Assembly: GCF_040869045.1 (NCBI RefSeq)
Contig: NC_090319.1
Location: forward strand, 261,098,897-261,162,896
From: Eurosta solidaginis
Lineage: Eukaryota; Arthropoda; Insecta; Diptera; Tephritidae
DNA: 64,000 nucleotides
Direction of reading: 5' to 3'
Part shown: positions 22,273 through 33,990 of the stretch, in pieces
Layout of the letters: the number at the start of each line of letters is the position of its first letter
Numbering within the stretch: the first letter of the stretch is position 1
Position numbers and translations under genes: made by a program
The notes under the pieces: model-generated
Databases searched by the model: none
Told to the model about the DNA's origin: nothing
The model's input: the letters and a program-made list of their open reading frames with translations, nothing else

Positions 22273-22600
22273 GTGACGAACATTAGCATCACTAAGCTGA
22301 TAATAAATAAATAATCACGCAACAATAAAAACTCGAAGTAGCCACTCGTATATACATGAACACATCAATCATCATTTACACACATATATAGAAGGCAACG
22401 AAGAGATATTTCACGCACACAGTCTAGACTTTTCGCCTTCCAGAACTGCTGTACCTACTGCTTGGTAAATGAGCTACATGCACATATATTTGTAGTTTAG
22501 GCGTCTCTCATAGTGAGTGGCTACTTCTTGTTTTATTGTTGCGTGATTATTTATTTAGTATCAGCTTAAGTATCAGCTTAGTCATGCTAATATTCGCCAC
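22273..22600. mobile_element. Family E element, complete, with long terminal inverted repeats
   Basis: The left arm starts gtgacgaacattagcatc, continues actaagctgat and ataatcacgcaacaataaaa, and reaches gtagccactc. The right arm is its reverse complement, ending atgctaatattcgccac, with a small internal duplication of tatcagctta. The arms are about 75-88 bp in an element of 328 bp. Flanks (caatatt and aatatat) do not give a clear target duplication. It is non-coding, probably a MITE of unknown superfamily. Confidence 0.75.
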
Positions 22601-23020
22601 AATATATTTCAAGTCAGGACTACTAGAAATAATTGGGATTAACTGTTCACGGAGCTATATACCAAAATGTATAATGGACATTTAATAATATTTTGAGGCC
22701 AATAAACACCTATGATCTTAAAAAAAAAAAAATAATGAAGTAAATCTTTCGAGACTAAAAACTCTCTGTATATCTCACTTTTCGACCAGCCTTTTTCGCG
22801 TGATTTGGTCACAAGGACGATTCAGCAATGATATATTCCAGGGGGAGGTGTTCTTTTTCAAAAAATTTAATTAAATACGTTTTATGAAAGGAACTTTTTT
22901 ATTGAAAAAAGCTGCAAGAAACTTTTATTACTGGAACCATGGTATTTCATTTTGAAGTATAGTGCAAGACGTCAAAAAACGTCAATATTACTCATTTATA
23001 AGAATTCGAAGAGGTTGCTA
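22601..23020. other. Stretch without recognised features
   Basis: No supported gene, repeat or RNA signal. Confidence 0.45.
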
Positions 23021-23059
23021 ACCCTTAGAAGGTGTTCTAGTCCAACTTAACCCATTTTA

Positions 23060-23165
23060 TTTGTATGAATTAAGCGGACAACAGCTGTTTCAGTTATAGC
23101 TTATACATCTCTTTAAAGCCTTTTCTACCGGCCATGTGATTCGAGTCCTACACTCCTGCGTTGGT
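23060..23165 (-). repeat. Diverged half-copy of the tRNA-tip palindrome family
   Basis: The words gacaacagctgtttcagtta, catctctttaaagcctttt and gtgattcgagtcctacactcc match, with changes, the left arm and tip of the palindrome at 50783-51022. Only one arm is present here. The tip still resembles a tRNA T-arm. Confidence 0.5.
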
Positions 23166-23900
23166 TGAACTGGTTTAAGCCTTCGGTTAAATGTTTGATA
23201 TGTAATGAAATTTATTTATTGTAGAAAGTAAAAATGGAACTAATAATTTTGAGCTCTTATACTATTTACCACTTTTGTTCGTGTAAAATTTTATAGATTC
23301 TGAAGAAATTTTTCATTACATACTACTCTCTCGCCCAAAAATATTTATAATATTGAGAGTGAGTACACAAAATTCAATTTAAGTAAATTTTTTTGGAAAA
23401 AGTTTTCCTTTGTTAAATTATTATTTTTTTTTTTCTGAGTATTTATATGTATGTAAGTGAAAGCTTTTCAACGCCCATGTTGTTTATAAAATTAGCTGCA
23501 TTGGCTGAAATCAATTATGGAGTGAGATAATAATAAATGCCAGCTTCTTTTCTTTTCAATTGTAGAAGTAAAGCATATTTCATTTTAGATTAGCCAAATC
23601 AACGGTTGTCATATTTACGATTGACACATCCCTACCAAAAATAAACCTCAAACCAATTATTATTTACAGATTCAGCAGAAAAATTGGTCACGGGGTGATA
23701 CCTTGTGTAGTATAAATTACAAAACAACAAGAAATAAAATAATAAAAATAAAACAAAAGTAATAATATAGAACGCAGTAAAATAAAGCTATAAATCAAAA
23801 TTTAATACCTGGCAATTTTATTATGTAAATTCAGGTCGTATGCTATGAAAAATTTGTAAATGACAAAAATGAAATAAACCAACACAATTTTCAGCTTTTT
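23166..23900. other. AT-rich stretch without recognised features
   Basis: Nothing supported; several poly-T and poly-A runs. Confidence 0.45.
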
Positions 23901-23914
23901 TTTAGAATAAGGCA

Positions 23915-24050
23915 AGAGGGATGCGGCAGGAGTGAACGAAGAAGAGAAAGAGAAGGAAAAGGCAAAAAAAGAGAAAGTAAAAAAGACTGAGAAAAGGAAC
24001 GGAAAGGTAGAGATGGATGTTTCCTCGGAAAGTGAAAGGGACATTAGGAA
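23915..24050. repeat. Polypurine tract
   Basis: About 135 bases are nearly all A and G on the plus strand (gaagaagagaaagagaagg and similar). The 80-codon minus frame over it is Ser/Phe-rich and is a product of the tract. Confidence 0.55.
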
Positions 24051-24054
24051 TTAG

Positions 24055-25300
24055 GGTAAGGTAAAAACAAATAAGGCTATCTAAGTTTGGGTGTATCCGA
24101 ACATTAACAGCTAAGAGCTTTTTCTTGTGTAGCTAATTTAGTTTCAGTTCTTTAACACGATGTATACTCAACATTGGGCGTGTTTATTAATGGATTTTGC
24201 ACAATTTTAAATATAAACGAAATATGTGTATCGAGATTTCTTGCGATAGGTTAATTCTTCTTCCAGTTATGGCTCCCGAAAACTGAGAAATTGCCTTGTA
24301 AAAAAAGGGCGGTGCCACTCCCAATTTCCACTCCAAAATCTTTTATGTTTTATTTGTTACACCATAGAAGCGAAATCGCAATGATATAAAGTAATTTTTC
24401 GCGAATATGTAGTCTTTTATATTCGTCTACGGTCTTTTCAAAGGTCTCTTATATAAAAGTGGACGTGGTCCTTATCCGATTTGCCCATTATTTGCAAAAT
24501 TGTTTAAGGTTATATTTCTACCGAATTTGGTCAAAATACCTTAATTTTTCCTCGAGGCATGGCTCCCCAAATTGGAGAAAATGCTGTATGAGAAAGAGGC
24601 GGTGCCACACCCATTTAAAAAATATTGTATCTATTAATTTTCTTGTTATAAATATGCATACTTAAAAAGTAAAATAAGATTAATATAAAAATGGTTTTCG
24701 CAAAGCTTACATTCACTTAAGATCCCTTTAAAAATATTTTATATAAGAGTGGGCGTAGCCTCTTTCCGACTTCCTTCATTTTTTCTTACAATCCTTTGCT
24801 ATGACAAGAAAAATCGGTTGACCAAGTTTACTGATGATAACTGGAACTATTTTTGTTTTATGCCCAATAATATTTGAAAAATTTGATTTTTTCAGAAAAG
24901 ACCGTGCCACGCCTTTTTTTGAATTTTGAAAAATAAAAGTCAATTAAAGTTTAGTATTAAATCCTGAGCATAAAACTTGTATATTGTTACTGCATTATTT
25001 ACTGAATAACCACGTTTTTATTATATTTAATATACATAAAAAGTGGGCGTGGTTATCATCCGATTTCATTCATATTAAATAACAAATGGAGAGTAGTACT
25101 AAAGAGCACACAAAACAGCTTTCACCAATCTCGAAATCACTTAAGTTTTGTGTTCCCAGACGGACGGGTGGACGGACGAATGGATGGACCCCGTTGGTTT
25201 TAATATACCAAAGTTTATATTTATATAAATTAGTTTATGCCGTTACAATCCACCGTTATGTCAACAAAGTTAATATGATCCGGGAGCTTTGCTAAGCTAA
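24055..25300 (+). mobile_element. Dispersed element, family B, diverged copy
   Basis: It opens with ctaagtttgggtgtatccg (the shared terminus), has gggcgtgg, ggcggtgccac and tataaaagtggacgtgg segments, then an inverted primer-like block cagacggacgggtggacgg, and ends with ttatgccgttacaatccacc and gggagctttgctaagc. The order is the reverse complement of 43336-44465. It is more diverged than the other copies. No coding sequence. Confidence 0.6.
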
Positions 25301-25419
25301 CTGTTAAATCAAGGGAAAAAGTAAGACTGGGACATAAAGTAAAAAGGGTAAAAAGTGTTTCAGAATAGGTAAGTAGGGGTTGAGTGAGCTTTGTGAGAAC
25401 AGCTTCGTCACCGTTTTAT

Positions 25420-26010
25420 TTGTAACAACCGATACCTCCAAAAAATTGGTCTATTATCGGCTTATAATCGACCGCGAATTATTATCGAGTTATCGCTTTC
25501 TTATTGGCTTCTTATCGGTTTGCTAAAGTCGGGCTACAGTGTTATCGCTTTTATATTGAAGTTTTATTGGTATCTGTTTCATACCAAACCGATGAGTCTT
25601 CGATAGCAAGTCGATAACACACCAACCACAGACTGGAAGCACCCGAATTGATAACTTTAAGACGATCGATAACTTTTTAATGACAAATTGATGAAACGTC
25701 GATAAAATTTTGGTAACACTCTGATAAAAAATTTATAACTATTCATTATTTGTTTATTGTAGACAGTACATTATTATCGTTGAGTTCTCGGTTTTTATCG
25801 AACGTCGATGACTTTGCGATAACAAATATGTGAATTTTTGAAAACAAATCTATAAATTTTCTTCATAACATATCAGTGAACCGATAACTTTTTGATAACA
25901 TATCAATAATATTTTTATAACTTGAAGATAACATGTCGATAGCTTTTCGATAAATAATCAATACTTTTTTGGTAAAAAATCCATAACTTGTCGATAAAAA
26001 GCTGTTACTC
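25420..26010. repeat. Degenerate TTATCG / CGATAA repeat
   Basis: The words ttatcg and cgataa occur dozens of times over 590 bases (for example ttatcggcttataatcg, aagtcgataacacacc, gtcgataaaatttt). The first 150 bases favour ttatcg and the remainder cgataa, so orientation switches near 25590. There is no fixed unit length. A smaller cluster is at 55105-55125. Confidence 0.65.
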
Positions 26011-26094
26011 ATCGTCATCCTCTTTTGGATAGCAAAAATATGGCACTAACAAATTGACAACTTGGCTCCTCCTCCTCGTCGATAATACACAAAC

Positions 26095-26165
26095 CTCTCC
26101 TTTCCTTTGCTTTTCCTCACCTTTTCCTTTCCTTTCCTTTCCTACGCTTACGCTTACGCTTACAT
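26095..26165. repeat. Short simple repeats CTTTC and CTTACG
   Basis: About five units of ctttc are followed at once by three units of gcttac. Confidence 0.7.
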
Positions 26166-26499
26166 TCTAGATTTCACATTCTGGATTCAGCAAAGATGTT
26201 GCTACATCAACAAGTGTTCGCATCTGGTAACACGGCATATGCTGAATCCGAGTTTAAGGAATTGAGAATGGCCTAACAGTACGTAATTCGATCCCAATCT
26301 CAACTAAGAACCAAACGCCATCATGTTTTTCAAGTAATTTTTGGTGGTTACGGATGAACTACGATCAGTAAGGCCAATTATGATGGTTGAGTAGAATTAA
26401 GTGCTTCAAAATGTATGGGAGTTCGTATGAAGTTCTATAAGCTGCTACCCTTTAAAATCTTCGCGTGAATGTTTTATTATTGTAATCGGGATTCAAGGC

Positions 26500-26740
26500 A
26501 TCGTGTAACGCATACACCACGAATCGGTTGCAAGTGCGTTGGTGAATCCTGTTTATTTAGCAAGCTCTGTCTACCCCAAGTTCGTCACCGAAGGACGGGT
26601 TTGGATAAACTAGAAGGCTGATTTCCAGATGGTCGGCCTAGTACCTTATCGGCCAATATCGATAAAACCCTCCAAAACCTTCGGGCAGCTTGCTTATCGC
26701 TTATCGCACAAGAAGAAGAAGGTCGTAATAACTGTTCTAT
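26500..26740 (-). repeat. Dispersed repeat family D, strongly diverged copy
   Basis: Traces in the expected order: ttggtgaatcctgtttattt, ctgtctaccccaagttcg, atggtcggcctagtacctt, aatatcgataaaaccctcc, gcttatcgcacaag. Similar to 19805-20035 but much altered. Confidence 0.45.
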
Positions 26741-26792
26741 TTCGACGGTATATCAGGAAAATTTTATCTCTTTAAAATCATGTGATACTGAT

Positions 26793-27301
26793 GGCGCGAA
26801 CACATTCGACTTTTGTGTTGTTTTGGCGCGTGCGCTGCGTCAGCAGCTGACTTTGAATACACATGTCTCTGTCGCAATGTTCAAATAAATGCAAAATAAA
26901 TTCAAAAACCTTTTTTGATGTTCGTCTTAAGGCGTACCAGGTGTTGTTATACCAACAGCTGATTGCTTCTTCTTTTGACTTTAGATTCTTACGGACGGCG
27001 AATTGGTTGAATTCGCTTTGCCATCACTTTTTATAGATTCGCCTTGGCTGGTCTTGTCAATAATTTTTATGTAGCTCGCCAATTTTGCTCAAATTTATTT
27101 TGTTTTCAATAAATTTTGTTCAACACGTAAAAATAGTTCTTTTATTAAACAAAAAAATTTGTTATGTACATTTTTTGAATGATGAACACTCACAATTTTA
27201 GTTTTCTTTTAGAGTTCATCGTGGCAAGTAAACTTTCAATATGCGTTCTCTCAAAGTGACGCCGGCGCCAAAACGACACAAAAGCCGAACGTGTTCGGGC
27301 C
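26793..27301. mobile_element. Non-autonomous DNA element with terminal inverted repeats of about 38 bp
   Basis: The left end reads ggcgcgaacacattcgac, then ttttgtgttgttttggcgc. The right end, reverse complemented, reads ggcccgaacacgttcggc, then ttttgtgtcgttttggcgc. These differ at only about five positions. The interior of about 430 bp is AT-rich with no open frame of note. Flanks (ctgat and ttgaa) do not show a clear target duplication, so the superfamily is open. The ends could also be more extended. Confidence 0.7.
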
Positions 27302-28540
27302 TTGAATGAGATAAACTTTCAGATTGGTGCCTTTTGAAAGAAACTATTTTTCGCATGTTTGAATTCCTGCAGCTTCCTATTTATTTCTCGGCACATATCA
27401 TTATACCAACAAAATTACTCTCGAATGCTTTAATGAACTTGGCACAGTGGCCTTTGTATCTATTTTAATTATTTTTTGTTATTGTTCTCATAGCAAAATT
27501 CTCGATATTCTAGATAAATTGAGCTATTCAAGGTTTCTCGCGACATCATGAAATCTGTTCATTTCAAGTTGTTTTAAGTAAAATGAGTTTAAATATCAAA
27601 ATTCTTGCTATTGACACCTGTTTTGTTTCAATGGGTTCTTATTACTAGGCAAGAATAATTTTTTTCAAAGAGTTTTTTTCAAAAATTTAATTAGCTTAAA
27701 TGGCATGCGCTTCATACTCGACCTCAGGAGGTATTTAACAACAATTCTGTAATTGTTTTGTTGTTAATTTTCTAAAGCTTTCATTACCTTTACCAAAATA
27801 AATATGCATATTTACATACATACATACGTTTGTATATCCACTCTTTTAAAGACTCTTAAAAAAAAAACATTATTTATTAATAAGATTAACGCGCATGTAG
27901 TATTTGTTTGGGTTTTTTGTGTGCCAGAGAGTTTTTGAACGCCTGCGTTCTGCTTCTGACACATAAAAGTGTGTCCCTACAAACACACACATACATACAC
28001 GAGTTATGAAAACACACAATATGCCAGCATGTATTAGTGCTCAAAAGTATTTATTATTTGGGTGCTTTATCAAATGAAATAATTCAATTAGAGGAGAAGA
28101 AGAGTGGAGTGAGCATGGCTGTGAAGAGTCTTGCAGGCAAATTGAGTCGCACTTTAACCAAAGCGCAAAACCAGCCAAGCGTTTGGTGTTTATTTTGGGT
28201 GACGCGTAATTACAAATTTCATACAGATAATAGGGGTTCATAAGAAATTTATTTTAAGGTTATCAAAAGGGTTAATTATGAAGAAATGATGAGTAAAAAT
28301 GTCAGAATGTTTTGGCATAATTGGGGGGTATTATTTTTCTAAAGCTATTTTGAAGTATCTACGCTCAATTAAACTTGTTCATATTATCCATGTAAAATTT
28401 TGATTGAAAAGGCTGCAAAATGACTGCCTGGAAATCGTCCTGTACCTTAGAGCTACAATAGTACGTGAAGGTCGTACCTTAGCTTTATCACACTTCAATA
28501 GAGAAGCACAACAATAATACACGGGGCAATTGAAAGCTGT
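27302..28540. other. Stretch without recognised features
   Basis: No supported gene. There are CA-type short runs near 27980 and a pair of overlapping 66-68-codon frames at 28037-28243 that I do not recognise. Confidence 0.45.
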
Positions 28541-28544
28541 GGTG

Positions 28545-28880
28545 ATGTGGTTGTTGTTGTTGTTGTTGTAGCAAAGCTTTTGGGGAGGGTTATCGATTTT
28601 GATGGTCCTTTACCGGATGCAGATCCGGTACGTTCCGGTAACAAGCATCATTAAGGTTCTAGGCCGACTAATTCGGGAACGATTTACTATAATCACATAA
28701 AGCTTTCTAGTCCATACCACCCCCTAGATCCATGATAAAATTGGGGTCGCCAGAGCCTCGGCTGCTAAAGGAACAGGATTCACCATGGGTAGGCGAGGTT
28801 AAAATTGGGTTGCATAAGCTAAAAATTGCGCTGGCAACCCCTTGAAAGGTTTGCGCTACACAACCCCTAGAAACAATTTG
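28545..28880 (+). repeat. Dispersed repeat family D, best copy
   Basis: It opens with a GTT run, then tttggggagggttatcgat, gatggtcctttaccggatg, cagatccggtacgttccgg, actaattcgggaacgattta, ccccctagatccatg, ttggggtcgccagagcctcg and aaccccttgaaaggtttgcg. Related copies are at 13190-13400, 19805-20035, 26500-26740 and 43215-43250. The 79-codon minus frame (28707-28946) comes from this repeat. Confidence 0.75.
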
Positions 28881-28904
28881 GGAATATTCTAAGTCCACTA
28901 ACCC

Positions 28905-28965
28905 GCTGGTTGGCGTGGTGTGATGGTAGCGTGCTCCACTTACCACACCGTAGGTTCGTAGAAAG
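28905..28965 (+). repeat. tRNA-like SINE head, fragment
   Basis: The bases ggcgtggtgtgatggtagcg, then tgctccacttaccacacc and gtaggttcg match the SINE heads at 15.65 and 35.93 kb. The body does not follow. Another such head fragment is at about 29335-29380, directly before the Penelope-like sequence. Confidence 0.55.
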
Positions 28966-29348
28966 AATTTTGAAAGAAATGATTTAGCAAATACTTAAGC
29001 TGTTTGTCTGCTATGAAAAGCTTTTCAGTGAATTCTCATCTGCCTTGCAGTAGCCTTTCGGGTCACAACAAAGTTTATAGGTTTTATTCGGCAAATTTGT
29101 AGGGAATAATTAGCAAGAGCACGAAGCAATTTTGAAGACAAGATCGGCCTAAATCTTCTTGGAAGTACATCGTGCGAAGCCTAACTTTTTCATATATTAA
29201 GTTTTCAGGTTAAATAGAACTTTTTTCAAGTCAAATTGAACCATTTTCAAGTCTTTTTCAAGTCTAATGAAACCTTTTTAATTTCTAAATATCGGTAGAA
29301 AGTAATGTTTCCTGGGAAGTAAGGTCATCTGGCGAACACCATGGTATT

Positions 29349-29912
29349 GTGGTAGCGTCCTCTGCCTACCGTATTGAGGGTCCAGATAAAATATATAAAT
29401 CCACCACTTTTGTACCAGGTTTGTCGAATAGGATAAAGCATTCGAATTTGTACGACAGGGACAAATTTCAAATTGCCTTCACGTATAACAACACTTTACA
29501 AAAAATATTTACAAATACAAAAAGCAAAATCGGAAGATATGAGAAATCTGACGTTATATATAAAATTAAATGCAACGGCGACGGGTCCCACGTATGCAAT
29601 AAGGTATATGTGGGGACAACTAAATCCAAACTAAAGACAAGGATTTCCGTTCACAAATCAAACCAAAAAAATAGGGACCACACTAATGATAACAAAACGG
29701 CCCTCACTCAGCATAGCAAAACAACTGGACACTCTCCGGATTTCGATGAGGTAGAAATTCTACAACAAGAAAAACATTATACGAAACGCTGTATTTTGGA
29801 GATGCTTCACATAATCAGCACACGCAATGATAAAAGAATGAATTTTAAGTCAGACACAGAACAATGCGCTCACGGATACAGACAATTGGTAAAGAAAATT
29901 TGCAAAAATTAA
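29349..29912 (+). CDS. Penelope-like element, C-terminal GIY-YIG endonuclease (5'-truncated)
   Basis: The frame of 187 codons holds a GIY-YIG endonuclease of the Penelope type: VIYKIKC at residues 69-75, KVYVGTTKSKLKTRIS with YVG at 87-89 and Arg98, His102, LTQHSKTTGHSPDFDEVEIL at about 118-138, and Glu151 in CILEMLHI. Cys75 and Cys84 fit the Cys/His zinc-binding insertion of Penelope endonucleases. The lead-in STTFVPGLSNRIKHSN also fits the family. The reverse transcriptase that should precede it is absent. The first dozen residues come from a tRNA-like SINE fragment, so the ATG is not the native start; native sequence begins near 29385. Known role: the endonuclease nicks target DNA during retrotransposition. 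Without RT it is not autonomous. Confidence 0.85.
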   Translation: MVASSAYRIEGPDKIYKSTTFVPGLSNRIKHSNLYDRDKFQIAFTYNNTLQKIFTNTKSKIGRYEKSDVIYKIKCNGDGSHVCNKVYVGTTKSKLKTRISVHKSNQKNRDHTNDNKTALTQHSKTTGHSPDFDEVEILQQEKHYTKRCILEMLHIISTRNDKRMNFKSDTEQCAHGYRQLVKKICKN

Positions 29913-30250
29913 TGCTGAGAGTGTTATACAACAACATTTACCCGGTGGGAATTTAATACATACTTATGCTATGGGTGTCGCTCACAGTTTAACTTTTTAT
30001 GCTATATTGTTGTTAGTTAAGAATTTTGTTTATAATTACGGTTCCCTATTTGTTTACTTTTTATGTTTATTTTCGTTTTTGTCATATCAAATTTTAAATT
30101 AGTCGCTCTGGTACATCCAACGATGTAAGTCAAATGTATACCTGTACTTTTACGTTTTTTATTATAATACTTGTATTTTTGTATTTCTAGTCCTGAAGAT
30201 GACTTCTAATTGAAGTCAAAATATCGATAAATAAAAAAACGACAATATAT
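29385..30250 (+). mobile_element. Penelope-like retroelement, 5'-truncated
   Basis: It contains the GIY-YIG end of the ORF (to 29912), a 3' region of about 280 bp and an end at about 30190-30250 with cctgaagatgacttc, a 7-bp hairpin (TGACTTC with GAAGTCA), and aaatatcgataaataaa. This 3' end resembles the element end fused to PUS7 at 14340-14410. The 5' border is against a SINE head fragment. No target duplication was identified. Confidence 0.75.
30191..30222 (+). ncRNA. Hammerhead-like motif at the Penelope 3' end, degenerate
   Basis: CTGAAGA (30193-30199), a perfect 7-bp stem with 5-base loop (30200-30218), then AAAT. A functional hammerhead needs GAAA after stem II; here the G is A. The layout matches the conserved core order but the motif is probably inactive. 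Confidence 0.35.
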
Positions 30251-30259
30251 AAATATACA

Positions 30260-32090
30260 AATAAAAAGTTTTCCTTGTTTATTATTTAATATTGTATGGC
30301 CTCGAGCTCGACAATTTACAAACTTATTTATTATTAATTTTCTTTTACTCTCAATTGATTGATTTTTTGACTTCGTTAATTTATAATAAGGGATTTGCTG
30401 TCTGATTTCATTATTGTGATGTGACAACAATTATATTCTGTTCTCCCCCCTATAGCATACCAATCCCATACTCTACGCCTTCGATCATCCTATGCTTATA
30501 TTCCCATATAGCAAAGACTAGGCTTTTACTTTGGATTCCCCTATATCGCGAACAAAGATGTGTGTAAATCAACAAAATGTTTAAATATTTTACCTTTTTC
30601 TAAATACTTATTCATATTTCTCTCCACCTGCCTACAAATTAATTGCAGCCTCCTATTTGGCTCTGCCAACCTTTCGGCTTTTATCAACGTTCATCTTAAT
30701 AAGCCGCTTTAAAAGTGTTACAGTGTATTTAATACAAGTGTGTTTGAAAAAGAAAGGCAACTAATCAAGTGCTCTCCAATTACCCCTTCACAGCTTTAAA
30801 GCTAATATTTGCATATTTTGAACCTTGCAGCTGCTGCTACTTAAACACCATATAAGCTACTACGAGTACATATGTAGAACTTCAAATGCTTGCTAACCCT
30901 TATCAATCAAAGCTACAGTGGCGCGTTAAACATTAAAGCAAACAGAGAAGAACAAATAAGAGAATGGTAAACAGGAAGAATGAAGCAGAAAACAACAAAA
31001 GCAAATAACTGGTCGGTACTTAGAGCTCAACGTGTCAGTGGGGTATATTTTTTCATTTTTGTCATTCAATTAAGCCCAAGTTGGCGTCCAGGGGTTTATG
31101 TAGTTTGGCTTCTCACTTATACTAAGAGCTAATACACCCTATGCTTGTGAAGTTGGTCAGTAGTTTCATATTATGGAATGGTAAGAGGCTAAAGATGGCT
31201 CAGCGTTTTAAAGCGTTCTGTTATATAAAATTTTTCTTCGAGTTCGTGGATTTTTCTGATGTTATTTTACTAGTCACTTGAATACTCTAAAATGCTTATT
31301 GGATCTTTTTTACTCAGGAAGGTAAACCAAAATATAACGCTTTAATGAATATATTGCGTTGAATTTCTAGAATCAACTGGATTCATTATCTTGTATCAAA
31401 CAGTTGTTTACACTGGTTTTGAAAATGAGCTACTGAAGAAGACGGCCTTTAGCGCGATGTTATTAGGCAATGATATAAGGCAACAGCAAGGAATTTTAAA
31501 CTATGTACAAAACCCTAGTTATCTTATGTCGACTGCTGAGTCTGTCGTTTCAAAAACGCTTTATCTCAACAAACTTTTGAAAAAATTCCCATTTCCAAAA
31601 TTTGTTTGAAAAATGAACTATCTCAGAAATTGATTGAGGAACGGCATTTCCCAGAATTTGTTTCAAAAAAGTCATAGCATAAATATAATTTTTTTGTGTG
31701 GTTAGTTAAGGCGTTTTTGAAAGGGTAGCTGAGATGGGAAAGGTAGTGAATAAGTTTCATAAAGATATCGACACTCTCCTACACTTATTTTTGATGACCT
31801 GTCGATCGACAGTACCTCAGATAGCGAAAGATACACCTGACTTGCAGCTTAGTGCTATAAAAATGCCAAGGATATCGAAGAATTTCTTAAAGAGATTTCT
31901 AGAAGAATGGTATTTTCCTCAAAATTAGACTGTTAAGGAGCGTCTGCTGTACAGAGTTTAAAACCAAATCAACGACGCTTTTTAACACCACCGAGCTTTA
32001 GTTTATGGTTATAAAAGAACATTTTAATGCGGCTGTGCTCTCAAACCAACTCACTGAGAATATAAGTTGCTATCTTATAAATAACAATTA
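30260..32090. other. Stretch without recognised features
   Basis: Two plus-strand frames (31391-31609, 72 codons; 31734-31928, 64 codons) are not recognised. They could be relics of an unknown protein, but there is no supporting motif. Confidence 0.45.
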
Positions 32091-32091
32091 G

Positions 32092-33868
32092 GGAAGGTTA
32101 AGTTCGGGTGTAACCAAACATTACATACTCAGCTGAGAGCTTAGCTGCTTTGGTTTCGTAGGGTTTCGTAGATGGTTTTTAAGTGGTTTTTAATTTCATA
32201 TTACATACGTTTGGGAAATATCGACCAAATTGTAGACCAAGGGGGTTTTTTGGATTAATTTTCCTTCATCCTTTGTCAAATAAGGGAAAATCACCATGTC
32301 GGAAAATTAACCTTGGGTAACCCTGGAATGTGTTTGTTTGCCATGGGAATTAAATGAAAGGTATTAAAGAGTATTTTAAAAGTTCTATAGGTGGACGCAA
32401 TTTCAGGATATCGCCATAAAGGTGGACCAGGGGTGACTCTGTAATGTGTTCGTACGATATGGGTATCAAATGAAAGTTGCTTATGAGCATTTTAAAAGGG
32501 AGTGGGCCTTAGTTTTATAGGTCGACGCCTTTTCGAGATATCGCCATAAAGGTGGATCAGGGGTGACTGTTTAATGTGTTTGTACGATATGGGTATCAAA
32601 TTAGAGGCAATAATGAGGGGTTTAAAAGGAGTGTCCCTTAGTTGTTTTCGAGATATCGACCAAATGTGGACCAGGGTGACCTAGAACACCATCTGCCGGG
32701 TACCGCTAATTTATTTATATATATAATATCACGAAGGGTATTCCTGCCATGATTTCAACGGCTTTTGTTTTCGCCCTGCAGAACTTTTTCTTTTTCTTCT
32801 ACTTAATATGGTAAGTGTCACACCCATTTTACAAAGTTTTGTTTTAAGTTAGATTTTTTTGCGTCAAAAATCCAATCCAATCACCATGTTTCATCGCTTT
32901 TTCGTATTTGGTATAGAATAATGGCATTTTTTTCATTTTTCGTAATTTTCGATATCGAAAAAGTGGGCGCGGTCATAGTCGGATTTCGCCCGTTTTTTAT
33001 ACCAAGATAAAGTGAGTTCAGATAAGTACGTGAACTAAGTTTAGTAAAGATATATCGATTTTTGATCAAGTTATCGTGTTAACGGCCGAGCGGAGGGACA
33101 GACGGTCGGCTGTGTATAAAAAGTGGGAGGAGCATCAGCCGATTTCGCCCATTTTCACCCAGTTATCGTCATAGAATCTATGCCTCTACCAAATTTTAAA
33201 AGGATTGGTAAATTTTTGTTCGACTTACGGCATTAAAAGTATTCTAGACAAATTAAATGAAAAAGGACGGAGCCACTCCCATTTTGAAATTTTCTTTTAT
33301 TTTTGTATTTTGTTCCACCATATCATTACTGGAGTTGAATGTTAACATAATCTACTTATGTACTGTAAAGATATTGAATTTTTTGTTAAAATTTGACTTA
33401 AAAATATTTTTTTTTTAAGTGGACGTTTCCGTCATCCGATTTTGCTAATTTTTTAAATAAAAACATATATAGTAATAGGGGTAACGTTCCTGCCAAATTT
33501 CATTATGATATCTTCAACGACTGCCAAATTACAGCTTGCAACACTTTTAAATTACCTTGTTTTAAAAATGGACCGTGCCACGCCCTTTGTCCACAATTTT
33601 ACTAATTTTCTATTCTGCGTCATCAGGTCAACCCACCTACCAAGTTTCATCGCTTTCATTAATATACCTCAAAATTTACTCAAGTTATCCTGCTTACGGA
33701 CTGACGGACGGACGAACGGACATGGCTAAATGAATTTCTTTTTTCGCCCAGATCATTTTGATGTATAGAAGTCTATATATATCTCGATTAGTTTATGCCG
33801 TTACGGGGTACCGCCATGCAAACAAAATTAATATACTCTGTGAGCTCTGCTCAGCTGAGTATAAAAAT
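32092..33868 (+). mobile_element. Dispersed element, family A, copy 3 (full length)
   Basis: It opens with gggaaggttaagttcgggtg and tactcagctgagagct, then holds about three tandem 130-bp units (32340-32660), cgatatcgaaaaagtgggcg, gagcggagggacagacggtc, a run of gacggacggacgaacgga, and ends ctctgctcagctgagtataa. It is the reverse complement of copy 2 in full order, so both termini of the family can be defined from these two copies. Confidence 0.75.
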
Positions 33869-33884
33869 GAATGAGTGTGCCTTA

Positions 33885-33990
33885 GGGAGAAGTAGGAGAG
33901 AGCGAGGAAAAGTAGGAGTATGGAAGTGGGAGTATGACTGGAAGTGGGAGTAGAAAATTGAGTGGGATAAGGAGTGGCAATGGGAGTACT
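33885..33990. repeat. Purine-rich repeat, gtgggagta type
   Basis: Repeated ggaagtgggagta and agtaggag words over about 100 bases. The minus frame over it is Ser/Thr/Pro-rich and not a gene. Confidence 0.55.

Noticed and set aside
28707..28946. 79-codon minus-strand frame
   Set aside because: It lies in dispersed repeat family D, which has no conserved coding capacity across its copies here.
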